A DNA stretch of 64,000 nucleotides from Phallus indusiatus. Its lineage: Eukaryota > Basidiomycota > Agaricomycetes > Phallales > Phallaceae. The notes below the pieces were generated by a model. It worked only from the letters and a program-made list of their open reading frames with translations. It did no database searches and had not been told where the DNA came from. The stretch covers positions 434,001 to 498,000 of the forward strand of contig JAQFWX010000001.1 in assembly GCA_027605045.1 (NCBI GenBank), given 5' to 3'. The position numbers were made by a program, and so were the translations under genes. Positions 23,828 through 36,148 of the stretch are shown here, piece by piece (within the stretch, counting starts at the first letter, position 1; each line of letters starts with the position of its first letter).

Positions 23828-25303
23828 TAAATAGCCATAGTCTCCATCTCCATGGATTGTACATTGTCAACATCTCAGCTGAGAAATTGTCTTTGGAATT
23901 TGACAGAAAATGCGCCGTTGTTCAAAACTCACTTGCAGCTGAGGTACAAGAACACAATCAGGCGATATATCCACTAGTCCCCTTTCGCCTAATTTTATTT
24001 TTAAGTACTGCTGTTATGAAATATTCCAATATGTAAGTGGCGTGTTACGGGATCGGCCTGATCTGGATATAAATGGATAGGCCACAGTGCCAGCGTCCGA
24101 ATGACGCGGAACGTCGATAAGTCTATACTTTTCTATATTTCATTAGTAAATCACGAAGCTTCCATTTTATGTTGTTCACTGGAATGGCGATTTGCAGATT
24201 GTCTACATATAGCAGTCTGTCATTTGGCTGACCAACAGCAAGAACAATGTATTTCCTTACTTTCAATGTCTAATGACATCAGTGTTTTGTAAGCGAACCG
24301 AGGGTTGATGTTATACTCTCTGTGATAAACCAAAATTGACCAAAGATCTAGAAGACTCAGCTAGGGTGATCACCTTATAGAAGAACGTGCGTCCAACAGC
24401 TGTCAATGGGGCGGGATACTAGTAGAACTATTTAAGAAAAGTGGTTTGTTAAAATTATGTCTTATCATAGGTACGATCGTAGAACATTAACTCATGCACA
24501 TAAAAAAATACCAGCCATCGTGATTTAGACCGCAACCATTGTTGCAACAACTTGAGTCATATAAGTTTGCTATATGCCTTCATGTCCTTGCGAGGAAAAA
24601 TGTCATTTGCGCGTTGAGCTTTTTGAAAGGTCACTGAGTCATGATGATGCATATATATAGCCCTGAAGAGATGCCTTCTGTTGTCACACCATATAGTGTA
24701 GATACTGAGTCGCTGCTACACGGTGCGCAGACTCAATACACGAAATAAACTGAAAGTGTGAAAAAGATGTTTTGATTCGAGCAGAAGTGTGAGGATTAAA
24801 TACATAAATCTCTGAGGGCCGTAATGTAAATTAGGGACTATGAAATGAGGACTGAAATATGAAGACTGAAATATGAGAACAAGAAAATGAGGACAGAGAA
24901 ATGGGGACAAGAACGTTCAGGACAATAGGACGCTAACGAGCGCTAAACGACATCGTGTAGGTAGGTAGCTACGTTTCCTTACAAGTTACAATAGCTATAA
25001 AGCACCGGACGGGCTTGAGGCTGACACCGATGAGAATTGCACAAGGAGCACTGACACCGACAAAAACAAGACAAAAAAACCCTTTGAGCTTGCTCGATCA
25101 TTGATATTTAAATAAGTATTACTATGCTACCCCTGTATACTAATTAATAAATAGCGAAAAGCAGAGAACAGTTTTTAATGCGAATGAGATCTTTGAGTTT
25201 CGCACCAATGTACTATATTAGACCTGTATAAACCACTTTTTTCTGTCATGTCAATGGTTACTAAAAAATATTAGCAGTAATTACATACCGAAGAGATCTG
25301 CTC

Positions 25304-27022
25304 TTAAGCTGTTTGATTGCTTTCAATATTAAATCCAGTAATATCAGGGTCATAGTCATCGAGGCTGTCTTCCACACTGTTGTTTTCAGGAGTGGCAAGC
25401 TCAACAGTAATTGTTTGGTGGACATATTGGAGAAAATTGGTGAATCGTAGAGGCGGAAAAGATGCTTTGCTGGCCTCAATTTTGGTGGCGTTAAGGCCAC
25501 GGAGGTCTAGTGTAAAATCGGCCACTAAGATGCTCGACAAGCTTGAAGTAATAGTCAAATGACATTTATGGTTATGAAAAAATAATACAAAGACTCACCC
25601 ATTTTGTAAAGTATTATAAACTCGCGAAAAATTCATAATAAAGTCTGAGGTCTAAATAAGTTTAGTGTTGATGATTGAGGCAAATAAAAAGCATTAATCA
25701 ATACGTTTTCAGCCTGTAAAAAGAGCAACATATCATAAATACGTATTATTAGTCTCATCAACCTTCAACTTACCCCTATTAATACTGAGTCGGCAGTGTT
25801 GATAACAACGACAAAACTTTGCGAATCATTAATTTTATTCATGGCGCAGAGCTCAGGGATGCTTACCAGCATCTTAGGATACCTAATTGTCGCTGATTAG
25901 TGCTTGTCCAGAAACAAATCAACGGACAAAGACAAACTCACTTTGCTTAACCAAAACAGATACAATACTATGTTTGTTTCGAATACCGGCTTCGTTTTTC
26001 AACTTCCATGTACTCCAAAGCCCCCGCATGCAAATGCAGAATACAATGAGTTCACTGAGAATGGTTGCGATATCACTGCTGAGTGAAATTTCAACATCTA
26101 TGTCTAGTATATCCGTTGTTCTCATTTTTGGTAATATTCGTTTTTTTAATATGAGACATACCGGAAGACCTAAAGGTAGAGTGTTACATCTTCTGCACCA
26201 AAATCAAAAGTGAATTACTGACCCCGTGAAACATCCCGGAAACGCTATTACAGCTGAAAAAAAAAGGGTTAAACCCCATTAATCAGGATCAGAAACATTA
26301 GGGCTCTTACCATACAACTCGAGTATCACGCTTGAGAAAAAACCAAAAGCTAAGCCCGCGGCCAGAATTTTGCTTGGACATAAAGTATATGCTCGGATGA
26401 TCAATAAACCTAAGACATCTTGTCTAGTCCAGATTTTAATAATTGATAATCCATGCGTGCCTTGAATACCAGCATATGACAAGAATGACGCGGCCTGTGA
26501 TGCATTCGCCAGGATGTTACAAGAGCTTTGGATTTATGAACTTTCGTCAATTATATTAACGTTTAGAACTAAATTCTCACCTTTCTGACTTGAAGACATA
26601 AATAATAGCAGCCAAAGCCGACCGGCGTTTGAAAAGATGTGATGATTAACTTACTGTTGCGAAGATGATTGACAAAAGCAGACCTTGTTGAACCAAGGAC
26701 CCATATCTTGCAAAAACGTACAGCCATGTAATAACGCTGAAAGGCTTTGTCCATATATATTGTATCTCTTGTGGTAGCTTCAAAAGGGCGGCATAGAAGA
26801 GAAGGACTAGAAAGTTTTATATGTTAAAGGTGTTAAAATTCGATGTCTTCGGGGTTAGATTGCTCACCTGTACAACTGAGGGAAACCCAGTCGTAGACAA
26901 TGCTAATATTTCCCGTTAGGTATATATTTATAAAAACGGAAGATCGAAATAGTATACCCCTCGTAAATTTCTTGGATAATGTATGCCGGAACAACGGTTA
27001 CGTTACTGTTCGTGCTGTTCAT
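25304..27022 (-). CDS. DUF6533 multi-span membrane protein, copy D
   Basis: Minus-strand multi-exon gene from the ATG at 27022 (MNSTNSNVTVV) to the TAA at 25304-25306. Splicing the first exons gives IVYDWVSLSCTVLLFYAALL, then LPQEIQYIWTKPFSVITWLYVFARYG, a clear DUF6533 domain. Later exons include GLLIIRAYTLCPSKILAAGL and more hydrophobic segments. The last exon carries SSILVADFTLDLRGLN and ends NIESNQTA. It pairs with copy C (offset about 3.54 kb). No known function. A receptor-like role is speculation from topology. Confidence 0.65.
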
Positions 27023-28999
27023 TATAGTGTGATCAAGAACGATGGTAGAGATTAGTTCCTGAATGTCATAGACGGTATACCAAACTTGAACCAAATATCC
27101 CTCGTTCTTAAATACAGCCTCCACCTCTAAACCGTGGCCGATTGTGTATTGAAGTCAACATCTCAGTTGAGAAATTCCACCTCTAAACCGTGGCCGATTG
27201 TGTATCGAAGTCAACATCTCAGTTGAGAAATTGACTTGGGAACTTGACAGAGGGATGTTCCAAGATTGTTCGCTGTTCAAAATTCACTTGCAGCTAAGGT
27301 AGTACAACTTGGAGGTCACAATCAAGCGATATCTCACCTAGTCCTTCAAACACTGCTGTCATGAAATGCTCCGGGTCAATATGCAAGAGGGTTGTTACGG
27401 CATCGGCTTGGTCTGGATATAAACGGATGAGCCATAGCGCCGATAAGTCTTCTGTATATCTTATTATGAAGCTTTAACCGGTATTTGCAGATCATCTCAG
27501 CACATAGGAGCAATCCGGTAGCATTTGACTGAACAGTAACAATAACAACGTGATTCTTCACTTTGAATATCTATGATGAACATTAGGGTTTCGTAAGCGA
27601 ATCAAGGGTTTGATGATACAATCTCAGTGATAAAGCCAAAAATTGACTAAAGATATATCTAGAAGACTCGGCGAAAGTTGTCAAATTAGCTTACAGTGAT
27701 CACGAAGAAGAAACATGCGCCCAACAGCTGTCAATGGGGCGGGATAGAACTGATTGAGGAAAATGATTGGTTGTAGATTACGCCTTATTAGTCGTTAAAT
27801 ATTGACTTAAATATATAGCAAAAAATACTAGTCATCGTGATTTAGGTTGCAGCCGTGGTTGCAATAAATTCAAGTTGAGTCATATAACTCGCTATTAGGT
27901 GTTGTGCCTGGATGTCCCTATGGTAAAAATGTAACTGGGGACGTTGAGCTTTTTTGAAAGGCCACTCACTAAAAGGTCATCGATTCATCATTGAAACATG
28001 AGGCATATGTATAGCTTAAACTGAACTAACGTCCTCTGTCGTCGCATCATGGAGCACATCCCGCCAAATCCGAAAGAGTTGAATGTTACGATCCTTTGAA
28101 TAAACTTCCAGTTTAGAGCGGGACGCGCAAGCCACTGATGAGATCAATTGACTCTACTGCTTGGTATCTAATGAGTCATTTGAGGAAAGTTAGAGCACCC
28201 TTGTTTGTCTTTCAGGTTATTAAGTTGAACACAAAGACAACATCAAGGGCGTACAAAGTGCCATATGATCCAATCATAACGCTGATTCTTGATGATTTTC
28301 GCACGGCTTTTGGGCCTCCTATCAAAAAATGTACCATTAGCACCAGATCAATCGCCTTGACCCGAGAAGAAAATGGGAGCTGATTTAAAGTGTGGAGCAA
28401 GAGTCAGAAGCAAAGTTGCGGTCATGGTTATAATTTTGTCGGCGTTACGATTGGGGTGTGTGGTGGGCGGGAAAGGTTTTAGCCTCCGACCACCAGCGCT
28501 AAGCTCAAGTCCAAACTTCATGCTTTGACATTAGGTTCGGCGCAACTTGCCGGTGAACCTTTGATTTATACTGTCTCCTACCTCTTTTCTCTCTCCAAAA
28601 TTCCGAAAGACATTAATGAATTATTCGAAGATTCTATATCTTCTTCGAGACTAAAATTGTTTGAGATTGCAATATGCAGAATTATCATCAAGCTACTAGT
28701 ATCGTACGACCCTTAAGACGAAATTCTCAATACCCGGACGAACGAACCTGCCTAGCTATCGCTTCTTCCAATTGTAATGTTATTGGTGCATGCCTAATCT
28801 AAACACACCGAACCCTCATTTGAAAAGTGGCTCGACGTATTTTGAAGGATTTTTTCAAGAAAAAGGGAATACCTTTCACTGAACAGAATCACGTACGATG
28901 TGCCAAGTAATGGGCGAGCCTTATGATCACTTGCGCTTTCATTTAAAAAAAGGTCCAGCTTAGCAACTTCCCTATTCCTTCCACTTCAATAACTAAACC
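27023..28999. other. Intergenic upstream of DUF6533 copy D
   Basis: Contains a 56-bp tandem duplication, then the block shared with 24.0-24.6 kb. Two short open frames (28138-28383 and 28525-28716, plus) lack recognisable features. They could be remnants but are not annotated. Confidence 0.5.
27121..27232. repeat. 56-bp tandem duplication
   Basis: Two adjacent copies (27121-27176 and 27177-27232) differ at a single position (tatt against tatc). The near identity indicates a recent event. Confidence 0.85.
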
Positions 29000-29894
29000 A
29001 TGGTCTCTATCAGATTTACTTCCACTATTATGCTTGCGGCCGCGCTTTTTACTTCTGCGAGAAGTATTTACACATTTGATGACACCCCTGGTAACTTTCT
29101 TGGTGATCTTGATGCTGTTGACAGAACAATTGTATGTGTTCCATGTCAAGATAACTCATCCAACTACCCTGACATTCGATTAGGTGGCACTGGATAGAGT
29201 TGTTGTCGCCCTTCAAAGTAAAAATCAATTTACTGAGGCGTTAGTATGTCATGGGATGATTAAAACGAAACACATAACAGCGCTGACATTAGGTTGACAG
29301 GACCTCTCAGATAAGTTTTCTAGCATCATAGTCACGTTGAAAAAGGTCCGCTCAGTCATTTTTCGTGGTGTGAGCGCTGAAGATTTCTCAACCTACTAAG
29401 GGAGCCCTAGATGTACAGGTAAGGTCATCGCGAATGACTTTCATTTTTCAGCAGATCTCGTTCAAAATAATGCCAATAACGTCGCCAATCGCGAATAGGC
29501 TGCGAAGTCACTTTCAGACGAGGATTTTTTCAAATTACCATTCGGAGAGACACTCAAAACCATTGAAGAGTCGATTGATAATATTATCCTGAAAAAGTCC
29601 TTGTTGAGAACTAATCCTGAAATTGCGCCCTTCATCCCTGACGGAGTTTCAGGGTTTGAGAGTTCGGTCCAGGTGAGGGCTTAATAGCCTCCAATGACAA
29701 GTACTAATTTTGTATTCAGGAGTACTTTCAGAGCTTTCGCTCTATCCTAAACCCAGTATGTTATGTTTTTGTTCTAAAGTGGTTAATTGAGCCACAGAGC
29801 CTCTTAGGATGGACGTGCAGTGAGAGCGTACGATAGATTAATTGCTCCTGCGCTAGCTCAACAATTTGAGAAGCTTAACAAAGCGCTTTTGTGA
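29000..29894 (+). pseudogene. HsbA-like secreted protein gene, probably broken
   Basis: Exon 1 (29000-29131) encodes a signal peptide and FLGDLDAVDRTI. Exon 2 (from 29184) continues VALDRVVVALQSKNQFTEAL. Further on, ADLVQNNANNVANRE is stopped by TAG at about 29497-29499, just before AAKSLSDEDF. Then TLKTIEESIDNIILKKSLL and, after two introns (29672-29720 and 29758-29809), DGRAVRAYDRLIAPALAQQ leads to a TGA at 29892-29894. The helix-rich pattern with LKKSLL resembles the HsbA family of hydrophobic-surface-binding secreted proteins. The middle part could not be joined without a stop or an unusually long intron, so I call it decayed. An intact but unusual splice form remains possible. Confidence 0.4.
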
Positions 29895-29990
29895 ATTTTT
29901 CAAAAAAAAGGCTGTAAACAGGCAATTGCCGATAATAGATCAAAAGTTGTCGGTGTTGGTGACCACATTGTGGGTGCCTGTGTACGCGTT

Positions 29991-32046
29991 ATGTCCTCCG
30001 TTCCACCACATCCTCGAACAATAGTAATCTTCCAAGATAAATGTCTCTCTCATCGTTATATACGTTCTGCAGATACCTCACTGGTGTTTGAACGCCCACA
30101 GCGTCTGCACGCCGTGAAGATCGGTGTATCAGCCGCAATCGCCCGCTTAAATCAATGCCACACTGCCCAGGATGCCAATGACGACAAAAGAGTGGACACC
30201 ATTGTTCCTGAAACAGATGACACACTCAGTGCTGCTTTGGAGCGTCTTCAGATATCGAACTCGAATGCTTTGTCCAGTCTACCGTTTGTTCGGGCGCATT
30301 TGAGTGATGCTGTTGTTGACCTTTTGAATCATCCTGCCGTCAAATACGTTCATGGCGATATCGAAGGGGACGTCTATCTAGAAAAACTCGTAAACTTGAT
30401 TAAAGAATGCAGAGAGAAGATTTCTAAAGGCGAGAGTGAAATACCAGAAGGTCTTCCGCAAGGAGATCTGTATCGTATGTCTTTCTGTGCCCGATCTGGA
30501 TACCAATGTTACTGACTCAGTACTCTTCTTGTCAAGTATGCGAAGAATCTCTGGATGCAATTCAAGGGGCAATTGGTGCTGTTTGTGAAGCTGTGGATAT
30601 GGTCTTTTCTGAGAGCGAAACTCGCCCTTCAAGAGCCTTCGTTGCTATTCGGCCTCCCGGTCATCATTGTGGAGAGGATACCCCTGCTGGATTTTGTTTG
30701 GTGAATAATGTTGCAATTGCCGCTGCTCATGGTAAATTCTTTCTGTGCATTGATTGATTCCATTTCATCTGGCTGTACCGATCATCCAGCTCACCTAAAA
30801 CATAACGTATCGAAGATAGTCATCCTTGACATAGACTTGCATCATGGTGCGAATATCTTTCCTATCATGTTCCCGAAACACATGTCGACGTACTCTTTCC
30901 CGAAGGAAATGGCACGCAATCTATTGTTTGGCAAATCAATGAAGAAAGCTACAGAAAACAGACCGAAACAGAAGAAGACGGAGACGAGATTCGAGATGCT
31001 CCGCTCAAGGCGAAAGACACATTTCAGATCTACTATGGATCCCTTCATGATCCATCGTCGTATCCGTGCGAGGATGGAAACATGAATATGATTCAAGCAG
31101 CATCCGTATCAATTCATGGTCCCCATGGACAACACATCGAAAACGTCCATCTGTCGACTTATGCCTCAGAAGAAGATTTTTGGAATCGGTTGTACGCCGG
31201 ATCATATAACCGTTTGTTGACAAAAGCTGAAGAGTTTCTTCGCAAGAGCTCTGAAGAATCTGCGTCCGAAGCTTTGATCTTTATAAGGTTGTATTGCCCT
31301 TAGTTAGCTGGCTCCCTGGTGCTGAAAAGGCTCTAACAATCTCTCCAGTACCGGGTTTGACGCGTCTGAGCATGAGACCCCGAGTATGCAGCGACATGGA
31401 TGTAAAGTGCCTACAGGTTTCTTTAGGCGATTCACGAAGGATGTCAGAATTCTGGCCGATAAGTATACCAAAGGTCGGATTATCAGCGTATTGGAAGGTG
31501 GATACAGCGATAGAGCTCTGATCAGCGGCGCAATGTCTCACGTTACCGGATTAGTTGAAGAAGCGGACCACGATATTGACGAAAAATGGTGGTCAACAGA
31601 AAACCTAATCAAAGTAAATTTTATCCCTATCTTCCTTTCAAGGTATTAAAGGTATTTTAAAGCTAGAAAAAGCGACAAAGAAACGACGGGGTGGGCGCTC
31701 TTCTGCTGTATCCTCCGAGACCTGGATAGAAGGAACTTTGTCTGTGTTGAGTTCAATTGACACAACACCGTCTCCTCCGTCAACGCCTAAATTCATTCCT
31801 CCGAGCACTATGACGCTCAGAGATAGGACTAAGAAATCTGTTGTTACTCACGCTCCACCAACGGAACCGCAAACTTCATCTGAAAAACCACGTTCGCAGA
31901 GAAAGAGCAATGCTGGGAACTCAACAAAGAAAGAAAAAGGTGTACCAACGTTCTCCGACAATTCCTCAGATAATCATACCGAAGGATCCGTCGCCAAGAA
32001 ACTGCCCAGAGTGCTGTTGCGTGTTAATCCGCCTCCAGATTCATAA
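29991..32046 (+). CDS. HOS3: Histone deacetylase, HOS3 type
   Basis: Six exons join without break to 588 residues: 29991-30474, 30537-30731, 30790-30846, 30906-31287, 31349-31613 and 31663-32046. The deacetylase domain spans about residues 8-440. Early motifs are SHRYIRSADTSLVFERPQRL, RPPGHHCGEDTPAGFCLVNN (catalytic His pair) and VILDIDLHHGNGTQ (zinc Asp/His). Later ones are YYGSLHD, VSIHGPHGQHIENVHL, STGFDASEHE (second zinc Asp) and SVLEGGYSDRAL. This motif set is that of fungal Hos3, a class II enzyme that removes acetyl groups from histone lysines. HOS3 is unusual in working without large cofactor complexes. The tail beyond LEKATKKRRGG is basic, Ser/Pro-rich and likely disordered. In relatives the zinc segment reads SCGFDAC; here it is STGFDAS, a mild change. 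Confidence 0.9.
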
Positions 32047-32616
32047 ACGTATGAAATATTGATGTTATAGCTAATTTTCGGGGGTGTGCTCATCGCATGT
32101 TTGTATGCATTAGATGAATCGTATTTGACATTATAATACCAATATCCTACTCTTGTATTTCTCTTTACTAATATATCTATGTGTGATCGTATCCATGCAA
32201 AATACTATATGTCGACATCGAATTCTATTCGGTTCAAATGCTAGCGCGAACAGAATTCAGTGTTATTGCAATTCATGGTGCATGCAAGAACCTCCCTCAT
32301 TTGTGCTCCGCAGCTTGGCGAAGCGCGTTTTCAACTCTTCTGTTTTCCCAGCCAGTGCCATGTCATTTCAATCGACACTGCCACATCTCGTCTCAAAAAG
32401 AAGAATTCAATTGAATTCAACGCCAAGTCAACAGTCCACGGTGGTCCACGGTGTTATGGGCTGATGGCCATGGCTTGCACTAGTGCACTGCTCAAATTCC
32501 AATTCAGCAAAGACCACGCAATACTGCAAAAAAATATCGAAGCTTTTCTCAGAAGGCAAGAAAAGCTCCCATCTCAAAATATCTCATTTCTTCCGAATTA
32601 AAATTGATCGATAAAA
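32047..32616. other. Intergenic between convergent HDAC and carrier genes
   Basis: AT-rich 3' flanks of two convergent genes. A plus-strand open frame at 32153-32601 overlaps this gap but shows no motif and is judged random. Confidence 0.55.
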
Positions 32617-33731
32617 TCAATACTTTCGTAAACCGTAAATAACCCATTCATATACACCGAGAAAAACAGCACCACCAGCTGAAATCCATAATGTCCGAGG
32701 CACCACCCCAGAGAACAGAGCTTTAACTCCCTCCGTACGGTATATCTCTCCAAAATATGCTGTGAACGATCTTTGGGCGGCGCCCGCCTAATAATAGAGC
32801 TTGATTCAAAACGACTTTTGAATAGGTATAAATATAAACCGTACCCGCATGTCTAACATTATTCGTGTCTTGAGAACGTCTAGTGGGGTAGTTGCTGCCG
32901 CTGCGATTCCACCAGCAAGACTACCACATGTGGCGGCTTCATGTGCGTATAACGACTTACGGCCAAGTCGAACGGCAAGTTGCTTTTTGAATGATTCATA
33001 TAATGGAAATTGTATTGACGTGAACGGGATCTGTAAGATGGAACGGTAACGCATAAAAAGGAGAGTATGGTGACAACAGTTCTTGGAACGTACTTCACGC
33101 ATTACAGTGATTCCGAACCCTCTGTAGAACCCCCGAAAGCCGTCGGCATGAAATGTCTCTTTTGCTGATAACAAAGACGAGATAGCACCAGTTTTACCGA
33201 ATGTCGATGTTTGTGAACGCGTTTTTATGACCTCCGTAGGAACACGGACGACGCAGGCTGCCTTACGAGACGTGTAACTGAGGCAATGAGGCACATGGAA
33301 AGAGATGAGGACTCACAACTTCTGCGACAGATGCGGAAATAATATGGGTCACAGAGGCCAGATTCTGTGGAATGGGTAGAGTATGCTTTAGATTGTCATA
33401 AACGGCGAAAAATATAGCAGCTTCGGGATGCTGTCAGCCAGATATTTGAGAGGGTGTATTAAGCAAACCTCCTGGAGAACTTCCCACAACTACGCTGCCA
33501 ATCCCCTGGTATACACCCCGAAAGCCGCCAGCGCGAATGAATCCTTGAGAAGACTGTAGCCGGGTCTTGATGGTATCGATGGGGAAAAACAATAAATCCG
33601 TAGCAGAACCGGCTGCAGCTCCAGCCTAAGTTCGATGTTATTTTGTTGAGCGAAGTTTTTTTTTTCTTTAAGCAAGGATAGAAATGATCTACCAAAAGGG
33701 ATTGTGCAAACGCTGGTTGTGGTGAGTTCAT
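32617..33731 (-). CDS. PET8: Mitochondrial S-adenosylmethionine carrier (Pet8/SLC25A26-like)
   Basis: Six exons on the minus strand (33693-33731, 33469-33625, 33317-33420, 33094-33261, 32845-33030, 32617-32787) join to 274 residues, the usual size of this family. The three carrier repeats are clear: [34 protein letters not shown] and [15 protein letters not shown], each with the P-x-D/E-x-x-K/R motif. Gly-rich helices such as [20 protein letters not shown] follow. The combination of [13 protein letters not shown] and [11 protein letters not shown](S/A)Q matches SAM carriers. These exchange cytosolic SAM for mitochondrial S-adenosylhomocysteine across the inner membrane, supplying methyl groups for mitochondrial RNA, protein and cofactor methylation. 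Confidence 0.85.
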
Positions 33732-34702
33732 TGAGGAAAAAGAGCGCTAAAGTAAATCTAGTCTGTCACAGAAAAGTCACAACCTGCAAACACCCTCTCC
33801 CCACAACTAGTTGGACAATTGTTGGCGGACAAGCCTTTAGTTGTACTTGATTTTCATCTATCAATTTTGGACGCTCAAGCGTACGGAATGAAGGGGATTC
33901 GGAGCTTAAGCTACTATAACCGGGCATTTTTTTTCATTTGACGATTTCTGAATCGCGTTTTATGGCCATTTCAAATTTGAATGTGATGGCGCTTTCGGAT
34001 ATTCGGTAAAGCTGGGTATCGTATGATGATACCACAGCTGCGAAAGGAGAAGATCGACATGTTTGAATACTGAGTACTGAATTTTCGTAGCTTGTTATAG
34101 AAGTCGTGTGTTTCGTTGAAAACAGGGAGTGAGTGACAGTACCATTGTCACAAAAACTCAGATCTCTCGGCCCGGACGGAACCTACGACACTACATAGTG
34201 ACTCATCGCTAGCGAGAAGTGCTTGAAAGAAGTGCACACTGGAATAGAGAACTTATTCATCATGTATCCAGTCGTACCGGTGGGGTCCGGAGATTTACCG
34301 TATCGCTGATTTCAAATTGAGTCTGGAAGCCTGACACCAAAAGGTTTTTCTTTTCTTGCGTATCGATCTAGTTCTTACAACTGAGGCTAACTATAGGTTA
34401 AAGGCATAAAATTCCGCTGTGGAGCATCTCATGATTATTGAGTTTTGAGGTCGGTCCAGTCCATGAGGACTATCGATATAGACTCCGACAAACGTGCTTT
34501 AGAACATTCCTACCGAAGTTCGGTAGAAGTCTTGCGCTTCGATGGTCTCAATCAACGAGTAGACATCTACGAACATCTGACCTTGTAATCCATGTGGTTT
34601 ATCTCCCTCAAGTCGATTGGTATATAAAAGCGAACGCCTTAAAGACAAAATTTGTATTGCTTCGTACGCGCGCGCGTCTCTTTATTTGTTTTGCTCCTAA
34701 CG
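33732..34702. other. Intergenic between divergent carrier and PLC-like genes
   Basis: Shared upstream region of two divergent genes. An open frame at 34438-34788 covers the promoter and first exon of the PLC-like gene in another frame and is a shadow. No other gene is seen. Confidence 0.6.
34621..34628 (+). promoter_or_regulatory. TATA box of the PLC-like gene
   Basis: TATATAAA lies 75 bp before the chosen ATG at 34703, a usual spacing for fungal secreted-protein genes. Confidence 0.5.
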
Positions 34703-36148
34703 ATGATGAGATTGTGGTCTGGGCTCCTGACGTTGGTTGCATTTTGCATTATGCAATCACTTCACGTTCATGCAGAGTTAAACCCTGAAAAGATGGCTCA
34801 ACATCTTCAGGACGGTAAACCCATTTTAGGTCGGTGGAGCTGTTGCTATCTTCTTACTTTACCTGTTTTGATCTGAACGCCCCGAAATGGGGACTTGTTA
34901 GGTGAATTTACGAACCCGAATACAGTTTCGACGAGATGGATGGGTGAATTGCATGACTCTACACCTCTAACGGCGATCAATGTTCCTGGTACACATGACA
35001 CTAGTACTTGTATGTCCCAGTTAATGTTTGTTTCCATTCCCACTTCTGAAGTCGCTTTCCATAGGGAATTATACAGGACCAGACGAAGAAGTCTATAGGA
35101 CTCAGGTGACACATTTCCAAAACTATATTCGGCTTAACTGATGTCATCATAGGCGCGATCTATATTTGACCAACTCAATGCCGGGATTCGTTTTCTCGAC
35201 ATCCGTTTCGGCCTTGATTCCAATACGGGCATTTTGCGAGTTTACCATGGTACGATGCGATTGGCGATCTTATGTAGATGCGTAATTGATTAAATCCTGT
35301 ACAAGCCGATACCCTTCTGAGCAGTACTGCGTCCTTGGAAGACGTCCTTTGGGGATTTTATTACTTTCTAGAACGTCATCCAACGGAAACACTTCTTGTG
35401 TCGTTGAAAATTGATCATGGAAGCACCGGTCTTTCGGTTCAACAAGCAGCTTATCCTCTTATAACCGCGTCTGAAATAAGCGATTATTGGGTTCAAAGTG
35501 ACACCGTATGCACCAATCTAGATCTTTTGAATGCTCGGTGAAACAACTTATTTTCAGCTTCCCCAAAATCTTGGATCAGTCCGAGGAAAAATTGTCCTCT
35601 TCCGACGTTTTAGCTTTGACACAACAGATGACCCCGCTTTAGTCCCCGTTGGTCTAGATGTCGCCACGGGGTGGACGGACAACAACGCTGATTTCAGCAT
35701 TTTATATGATCCCGCTCATTCCCTTTCAGCTTACGTCGAGGACCTATATCAACTCAATGGCGATAATATCTTGCCTTCTCTCAAAGTTGAAGAGAAATTC
35801 AATGCCATAACCACCCATATAATGAACTCTCGAGTCTCTGGCAACGATTCACAAGTATTTATCAGCTTCGCGAGTGGGTATGGAAACGGAACCGGTGATA
35901 TTTTGACTCCTCAGGTGGGTTACATGAAAGGGAGAACTTGCTAAGCCTGGAATTCAAAATACTCAATGTTACCGCAGATTTTAGCAGAAGGAGTACATAA
36001 CTCTTCGTATCAGGTTGAAGGAATTAATTCCAAGATGAACAAATGGTTGTCCGGGCAAGAAGGAAAGCGACTTGGAATCGTACTATACGATTTCTACGAA
36101 TCGGAGGAAAATCTGGTGAAAAAAACTATTGGTCTAGATCTCTTCTGA
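34703..36148 (+). CDS. Secreted PI-PLC X-domain (PLCXD-like) protein
   Basis: Seven exons (34703-34829, 34902-35009, 35065-35105, 35153-35249, 35306-35505, 35558-35914, 35978-36148) join to 366 residues. A signal peptide ends near HVHAE. The X-domain follows: WMGELHDSTPLTAINVPGTHDTSTWNYTG with the first catalytic His in GTHD, ARSIFDQLNAGIRFLDIRFG, then RVYHA with the second catalytic His. Later come LLVSLKIDHG and GSVRGKIVLFRRF. This is the bacterial-type, Ca-independent PI-PLC fold, which cleaves phosphatidylinositol or GPI anchors through a cyclic phosphate. Both His residues and the Asp of GTHD are present, so it is probably active outside the cell. True substrate unknown. A second ATG three bases downstream is equally possible as start. 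Confidence 0.85.

Larger units (their letters stand above)
23487..25303. other. Intergenic between DUF6533 copies C and D
   Basis: Contains the retroposon-like insertion and hairpin at 23.6-23.8 kb. A block at about 24.0-24.6 kb is repeated upstream of copy D at 27.4-27.9 kb (for example caacagctgtcaatggggcg at about 24394 and 27722). No gene is supported. The conserved block could be shared promoter sequence. Confidence 0.55.
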
